Assembly (NCBI GenBank): GCA_036504235.1 | Contig: DASXVN010000022.1 | Coordinates: 1 to 14,794, forward strand | Origin: Zipacnadum sp036504235 | GTDB lineage: Bacteria; Armatimonadota; Zipacnadia; Zipacnadales; Zipacnadaceae | DNA length: 14,794 bases | Direction: 5' to 3' | In this document: in pieces, positions 11,354 to 14,794 of the stretch | Numbering within the stretch: the stretch's first letter is position 1 | Layout: the number at the start of each line of letters is the position of its first letter | Translations under genes and position numbers: made by a program | Notes under the pieces: model-generated | What the model saw: the letters and a program-made list of their open reading frames with translations, nothing else | What the model was told of the DNA's origin: nothing | Database searches by the model: none

Positions 11354-13096
11354 CTAGCCTCCCGTGTTGAAGCTCGCCGCTAGATACCTCAATACTTGTT
11401 GCTCCTCGACGCCCAGGTTTTGGGCCTCGGCGCTGGCGGCGGACCAGTTTCCGGAAGTCGCGGCGGCGGCGATCTGGTCGGCCAAGCCCTGCCAGCGGGT
11501 TGCGGTTAGGGCGAAACGGCGCGCGGCCTCAGTCACGGCGGCTTGCTGGGGGCCGGTGAAGTCGGCGGCGGAGGCTTGCAGACTGGCAGCGGCGGACTGG
11601 CGGGCGCGGGCGATCAGCGGCAGAGCCTGCGGCGCCCATTTGGTTAGCTGGGTGGCGGCCGTGACGTCACCAGCGGCGGCTGCGTCTAGCTTGCGGACTA
11701 GCTCGTCATAGCCGGCCCGGCCCGAGGGGGCGCCCTGCAGGTCCGTCTGATCCAGGTCCAAAGTGGCGCGCAGGACGGCCGACTTGACCAGCTCCGCGTG
11801 GTTGGCGACCGCCGACTGCTCGGTTAGCGAGAACTGGTAGCCGGTGCGCGGCAGGGGGGCGAAAAGGCGCGGGCCGGTGCCCTGGGGCCAGCCCTGCGCG
11901 AACTCCGCGGCGGTCAGGACGCTGGCGCGCGACTGGCCGGGGCGCAGGAGATAGACCTGCTGCGAGGCGGGCTGGTAGCCGGTGAACAGGCACCAGCGCG
12001 GGGACTTGCCGCCGTAGAGCAGCAGGACGGGGCGGTTGAGCGCGAGGGAATTCGCGAAGGGCAGCAGCGCCTCCCCGGCGTTGGTGAAGCTCCAGGAGTT
12101 GTAGCCCCAGCCCCACGCCTCGGCGACCTGCGGCAGGGGGTTGCGGTGGAAGTAGAGCGTCGCGTTGGGGCTGCCCCAGTTGACCACGGTCTGGAAGGCC
12201 AAACCGGTGACGAGGAGGAGGTCGTCCATGTGGGCGGGGGTGCCGGCCTGCGCGAGCAGGGACTGGAGGCCGGCGAGCAGCTCCAAGGAGGGATGCGACT
12301 GGGCGCTGGGGGCCGGGACGCCGGCGAGGACCTTGGCGAGGCGCTGAAGTTGCTGCTGGCGCTGCTGGTCCTCCAGGTTCTTGAGGGTGTAGTACTGCCA
12401 GCCGAGGGCGGTGCGGGCGCGGCTGGCGGCGACGGTGTCCGGGTACATGCGGATGACCGACTCCAGCAGCTTGAGCGCCTCGGCGGGCTTGCCAAGCTGG
12501 TCGCGAGTGAGCAGGGCGAGGCGGTAGGTGGCCTCGCTGGCGCTGGGGGCGTCGCTGCCGAAAGCGTCAATGATCTGCTGCAGGACCGCGGCCGCGGCGG
12601 GAATCTGCCCGGCGGTCGCGTAGGAGCGGGCCAGCTCCAGGCGGGCCGAGGCGCGCAGGCGGGGCTGGTCGGCGAGCAGTTGGTCCACCTGCAGGCAGGT
12701 CTGATAGACCGCCTGAGGGTCCTGCAACTGGCGAGCCTGGACGTAGAGGGTCCACATCAGGGCGTTGGCCACGAAGGGGCTGTCGGGATAGTCGGATACG
12801 AGCCGCCCGTAGAGCCGGATCGCGGTCGAGGGATCGTTGAAGTTCTCCTGATAGAGGAAGCCTAGCTTATAGAGCGCCTCGGGGGCCAGCGGATCGCGCG
12901 GGGCGGTCTGCAACAGCGTAGTGTAGTCGGCGGCCGCCTGCTGGTACCGGCCTTGCGCCAGGGCGGAGGTGGCGCGGAAGTAGAGACGCTGGGCCCTAGT
13001 GGTACAGCCGGGGAGGACGACGACGAGCAGCAGCAAGGCCGCCAGCCGGCCGGCGGCGCTAGGACTCAGCTTGCGCGCAGGAGTGGGGTGGTTCAT
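11354..13096 (-). CDS. TPR lipoprotein with possible C39-like papain-fold domain
   Basis: A 580-residue predicted lipoprotein. A basic N-terminus and hydrophobic stretch (18-29) lead to LPGC with Cys31 as the lipidation site. Residues of about 35-265 are TPR-like helices in the style of BamD/YbgF (YFRATSALAQGRYQQAAADY, APEALYKLGFLYQE, ASEATYRLALLTRDQLGK). Residues of about 288-405 are different: MDDLLLVTGLAFQTV, WGWGYNSW, LALNRPVLLLYGG and WCLFTGYQP recall C39/BtrH-like papain-fold proteins (G-x-AF, later GRPV and a W..ITGY strand). No catalytic Cys is obvious at the expected N-terminal position, so it may be a pseudo-enzyme. The C-terminus (about 440-580) is alanine-rich helical. The ATG at 13096 overlaps the TGA of the preceding gene (ATGA), implying translational coupling, and AGAGG lies 10 bases upstream. 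Localisation is inferred from the lipobox. The C39-like reading is tentative. Confidence 0.82.
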   Translation of the reverse strand: MNHPTPARKLSPSAAGRLAALLLLVVVLPGCTTRAQRLYFRATSALAQGRYQQAAADYTTLLQTAPRDPLAPEALYKLGFLYQENFNDPSTAIRLYGRLVSDYPDSPFVANALMWTLYVQARQLQDPQAVYQTCLQVDQLLADQPRLRASARLELARSYATAGQIPAAAAVLQQIIDAFGSDAPSASEATYRLALLTRDQLGKPAEALKLLESVIRMYPDTVAASRARTALGWQYYTLKNLEDQQRQQQLQRLAKVLAGVPAPSAQSHPSLELLAGLQSLLAQAGTPAHMDDLLLVTGLAFQTVVNWGSPNATLYFHRNPLPQVAEAWGWGYNSWSFTNAGEALLPFANSLALNRPVLLLYGGKSPRWCLFTGYQPASQQVYLLRPGQSRASVLTAAEFAQGWPQGTGPRLFAPLPRTGYQFSLTEQSAVANHAELVKSAVLRATLDLDQTDLQGAPSGRAGYDELVRKLDAAAAGDVTAATQLTKWAPQALPLIARARQSAAASLQASAADFTGPQQAAVTEAARRFALTATRWQGLADQIAAAATSGNWSAASAEAQNLGVEEQQVLRYLAASFNTGG

Positions 13097-13929
13097 AGGT
13101 TTTGAGCCTCTTCCAGCGCCAGAGTGACGTGCATCAGGGTGGGGCGGTCGGCGGGCGCGGCGTCGTCGGCCAAGTTGCGACATTCCCAGGCCAAGTTGCC
13201 CGACTCGAGGCGATCGCGGATGACGGCGCGATTCTCGCGGCCCGGCTCATTGGGGCCCAGGGAGACCTCCTCCAGGACCGTGACCACCTGAGCGAGCACC
13301 TGGTGCTGCGGCTTGTCCGTGCCCTGGGGGTCGTTCAGGTTGAACATCAAATCGCGCACCAGCCAGTCGAGATGCTGGGTGCGCACGTAGTCCTGCAGGC
13401 CCTGCCACTTGACGGTCTGCACCTGCCCGCCGGCGAGCCGGAAGAGCACGCCGCCGAGGTTAATGGAGGAGCCGATGACGATGAACACCGACACAATCAG
13501 GGTGGCCCACAGGGCGCGGCGGCGGCGCTGGACGCGGCCCCGGACCACCGGCACGGCGTAGATGAGCGTCTCGGCCAGGCGCTGGATCAGCTCGGGGGGC
13601 GCGGGGAAGAGCGGCTCCTCGGAGGAGGCGTCCCACAGGGCGAGCGCCTGGGCGGCGACTTGCTCGTCGGCGCGGCGCTCGATCTCCTCGGCCAGGACGC
13701 GGCGCAGGCTGCCCAGCAGGCTCTCCCGCCAGCGCCAGCGGCCTAGCTCGCCCAGCCAGGCCCGCCAGACCGCCTCGGTCAGGTCGGCGGCCTGCGCCTC
13801 GTCGGGGCTAGCGGCCAGGGCGGAGCTGTAGAGGCCGTCGGCGACGCTGTAGAGCAGGGCGCGCAGGGCCTCCGCGTCTCCGATTTGGGCGCGGCGTTGT
13901 AGAGAATGAGCAGCTTGACTGGTTTGCAT
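13093..13929 (-). CDS. Membrane protein with ECF-sigma-region-2-like N-terminus
   Basis: A 278-residue protein. Residues 15-88 resemble region 2 of ECF sigma factors: GDAEALRALLYSVADGLY matches the usual G-D-x-x-AL-x-x-LY-x-x-Y-x-x-x-LY opening, AQAADLTEAVWRAWL matches the A-E-D-L-x-Q-E-VF core, and SLLGSLRRVLAEEIERR matches the S-x-L-x-x-x-x-x-R-x-x-x-D-x-x-RR end. No region 4 helix-turn-helix follows. Instead residues of about 110-138 carry PPELIQRLAETL and a basic RGRVQRRRR, typical of the stretch before the membrane helix in anti-sigma factors. One membrane segment follows (139-162). The C-terminal 115 residues should lie outside the cytoplasm. No Shine-Dalgarno site precedes the ATG. It follows the LolA-like gene by 40 bases and overlaps the lipoprotein gene by ATGA. 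A tethered sigma-like regulator is my inference; a degenerate domain with another role is possible. Confidence 0.78.
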   Translation of the reverse strand: MQTSQAAHSLQRRAQIGDAEALRALLYSVADGLYSSALAASPDEAQAADLTEAVWRAWLGELGRWRWRESLLGSLRRVLAEEIERRADEQVAAQALALWDASSEEPLFPAPPELIQRLAETLIYAVPVVRGRVQRRRRALWATLIVSVFIVIGSSINLGGVLFRLAGGQVQTVKWQGLQDYVRTQHLDWLVRDLMFNLNDPQGTDKPQHQVLAQVVTVLEEVSLGPNEPGRENRAVIRDRLESGNLAWECRNLADDAAPADRPTLMHVTLALEEAQNL

Positions 13930-13969
13930 GGAGGTCAGCGTCGAGAACGTGAATGGGACGGCGGCGGCG

Positions 13970-14602
13970 CTACTTGAACAGGTCGTCCGCCAGGCCGGTA
14001 TTGATTAGGTAGTCGCGCCAGGTCAGGGTGAGCGTCGCGCCCCCGGAGGCGCTGAGCACGCCGCTCGGGATGGTGGCGGTCAGGCCGGTGGGCATCCAGT
14101 ATTTGCCGGCGGTCCAGGCGAAAGCCCAGGCGATATTTACCACGCGCGTGTCCCCGCGCCACAACTCGGTGCGGGTGGGCAGCCAGTAGTCGCCGCGAAT
14201 CCAGGTGAGCAGGCGCACTGGCGGACCGTCGCCGCGCGGCCGCAGTTTGATACAGTATAGAGGGTACGCGCCGATAGTGCCAACCCCCGCCATGCTGACC
14301 TCGGTGTCGGCGGTGAGGTGGCGGCGCAGGCCGCCCAGGGTCAGCGCCTCGCGGGGCACGAAAACCATCTGGCTGGAGTCGATCTTGAGCTTGTCGGGGC
14401 GCTTGTAGTAGACGGTGAAGTTGCGCGTCGGGATCTGCTGGTCGGGCATGGTCACCGCGAGGGTGCAGTGGGCGGTGTAGTCCTGGACCTGGTCCTGCAA
14501 GGCCAGGGCGTGGTCGAGGACCTGGCGCGCGGTGAGTTCCGCGCGGGCCGGGGCGAGGAAGGCGAGGGCGAGGATTGAGGTTAGGAGGAGAGTGGTTTTC
14601 AT
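13970..14602 (-). CDS. Secreted LolA/RseB-fold-like protein
   Basis: A 210-residue protein with a clear signal peptide (KTTLLLTSILALAFLAPARA, cleavage after residue 21). The mature part has the look of the outer-membrane lipoprotein-sorting family: a helix (ARQVLDHALALQDQVQDY), a beta strand pair (AHCTLAVTM, NFTVYYKRPDKLKID), SSQMVFVPREALTLGGL, and later beta strands with Trp (LTWIRGDYWLPTRTELW, YWMPTGLTATI). Such proteins have a half-barrel that binds lipid or lipoprotein acyl chains in the periplasm; RseB, the regulator of the sigma-E anti-sigma factor, shares the fold. No lipobox is present, so it should be soluble. It is the first gene of a three-gene unit. Neither a Shine-Dalgarno site nor a clear promoter is visible ahead of the ATG. 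The family call is by style and moderately sure. Confidence 0.75.
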   Translation of the reverse strand: MKTTLLLTSILALAFLAPARAELTARQVLDHALALQDQVQDYTAHCTLAVTMPDQQIPTRNFTVYYKRPDKLKIDSSQMVFVPREALTLGGLRRHLTADTEVSMAGVGTIGAYPLYCIKLRPRGDGPPVRLLTWIRGDYWLPTRTELWRGDTRVVNIAWAFAWTAGKYWMPTGLTATIPSGVLSASGGATLTLTWRDYLINTGLADDLFK

Positions 14603-14794
14603 GGTTGTTTTTTGGTGAGCGGACGACGAACGGCGGACCCCTCCCTGCCCTCCCCTAAATAGGGGAGGGAAAGGCTAACGGCGCCTCACCCCCTGCCCCC
14701 TCTCCCTGCGGGAGAGGGGAACGGCATTTCCCCTGTAGGGCGGGGGCTCGTACCCCGCCGTCGCTAGGCAATGGTTAGTCCGGCGGGGTACGAG
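14603..14794. repeat. Repeat region at the right edge with an inverted pair of C palindromes
   Basis: Holds an E hairpin without insert (about 14636-14670, CCTCCCCTA/TAGGGGAGG), a CTCTCCC/GGGAGAG unit (about 14698-14718), a C palindrome in reverse orientation (14735-14760; arms 14739-14745 and 14753-14759) and the first half of a forward C palindrome (14780-14794) cut by the window end. The upstream region of the LolA-like gene should be at 14603-14640, but no promoter is recognisable. Confidence 0.75.

Noticed and set aside
13097..13183. Upstream start for the lipoprotein, adding 29 Arg-rich residues
   Set aside because: It would bury the signal peptide and overlap the preceding gene. The ATG at 13096 fits the lipobox and the ATGA coupling.

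Overview
This is a GC-rich bacterial chromosome segment with nine complete protein genes and a possible gene tail at the left edge. Almost every space between transcription units is packed with short palindromic repeats. The palindromes that read as GTGVSPV, the Gfo/Idh/MocA oxidoreductase, the LolA-like secreted protein, the TPR-rich envelope proteins and at least one apparently leaderless promoter together suggest an Armatimonadota-type bacterium. Planctomycetota or Chloroflexota cannot be excluded. This placement rests on gene style alone, because the window has no rRNA or other decisive marker. I see no tRNA, rRNA, CRISPR array, transposase or phage gene.

Layout. At 1-69 there may be the end of a plus-strand gene, followed by repeats. 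purS (299-829, minus) encodes a protein built of two PurS domains in tandem. It is divergent from a multi-pass membrane protein (931-2037, plus) whose promoter places the transcription start on the ATG. purQ (minus, start 3243) lies beyond a repeat-filled gap. A 706-bp repeat and promoter region leads to an 817-residue membrane-anchored TPR protein (3950-6403, plus). After another repeat field come two minus-strand genes that look co-transcribed: an Ala/Pro/Gly-rich single-pass membrane protein with a triplicated helical repeat (8009-9820), then a Gfo/Idh/MocA oxidoreductase (6968-7954). A YprB-type RNase H-fold nuclease follows (10217-11053, minus). The right end is a three-gene minus-strand operon transcribed in this order: LolA/RseB-like secreted protein (13970-14602), membrane protein with an ECF-sigma-region-2-like N-terminus (13093-13929), and TPR lipoprotein with a possible C39-like domain (11354-13096). 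The last two overlap by ATGA.

How the genes work together. PurS and PurQ are subunits of the FGAM synthase (PurLQS) of purine synthesis. They sit on the same strand but are separated by an opposite-strand gene, and purL is absent here. The right-hand operon combines a sigma-like cytoplasmic domain, a membrane segment, a LolA-fold periplasmic protein and a lipoprotein. This resembles the parts list of an envelope-stress sensor, but that reading is inference.

Repeats. Four hairpin families recur, here called A (GTGVSPV type), C (GGCGGGG/CCCCGCC), D (about 46 bp, found singly or as an inverted pair) and E (C-rich/G-rich stems). They are joined by AACGGC linkers. A fifth palindrome, B (PFDRLRAG type), is twice found inserted within another family's hairpin: once in A and once in C. 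Every minus-strand transcription unit that ends in this window has an A or C hairpin within about 35 bases of its stop codon, while the repeats stop short of the recognisable promoters.
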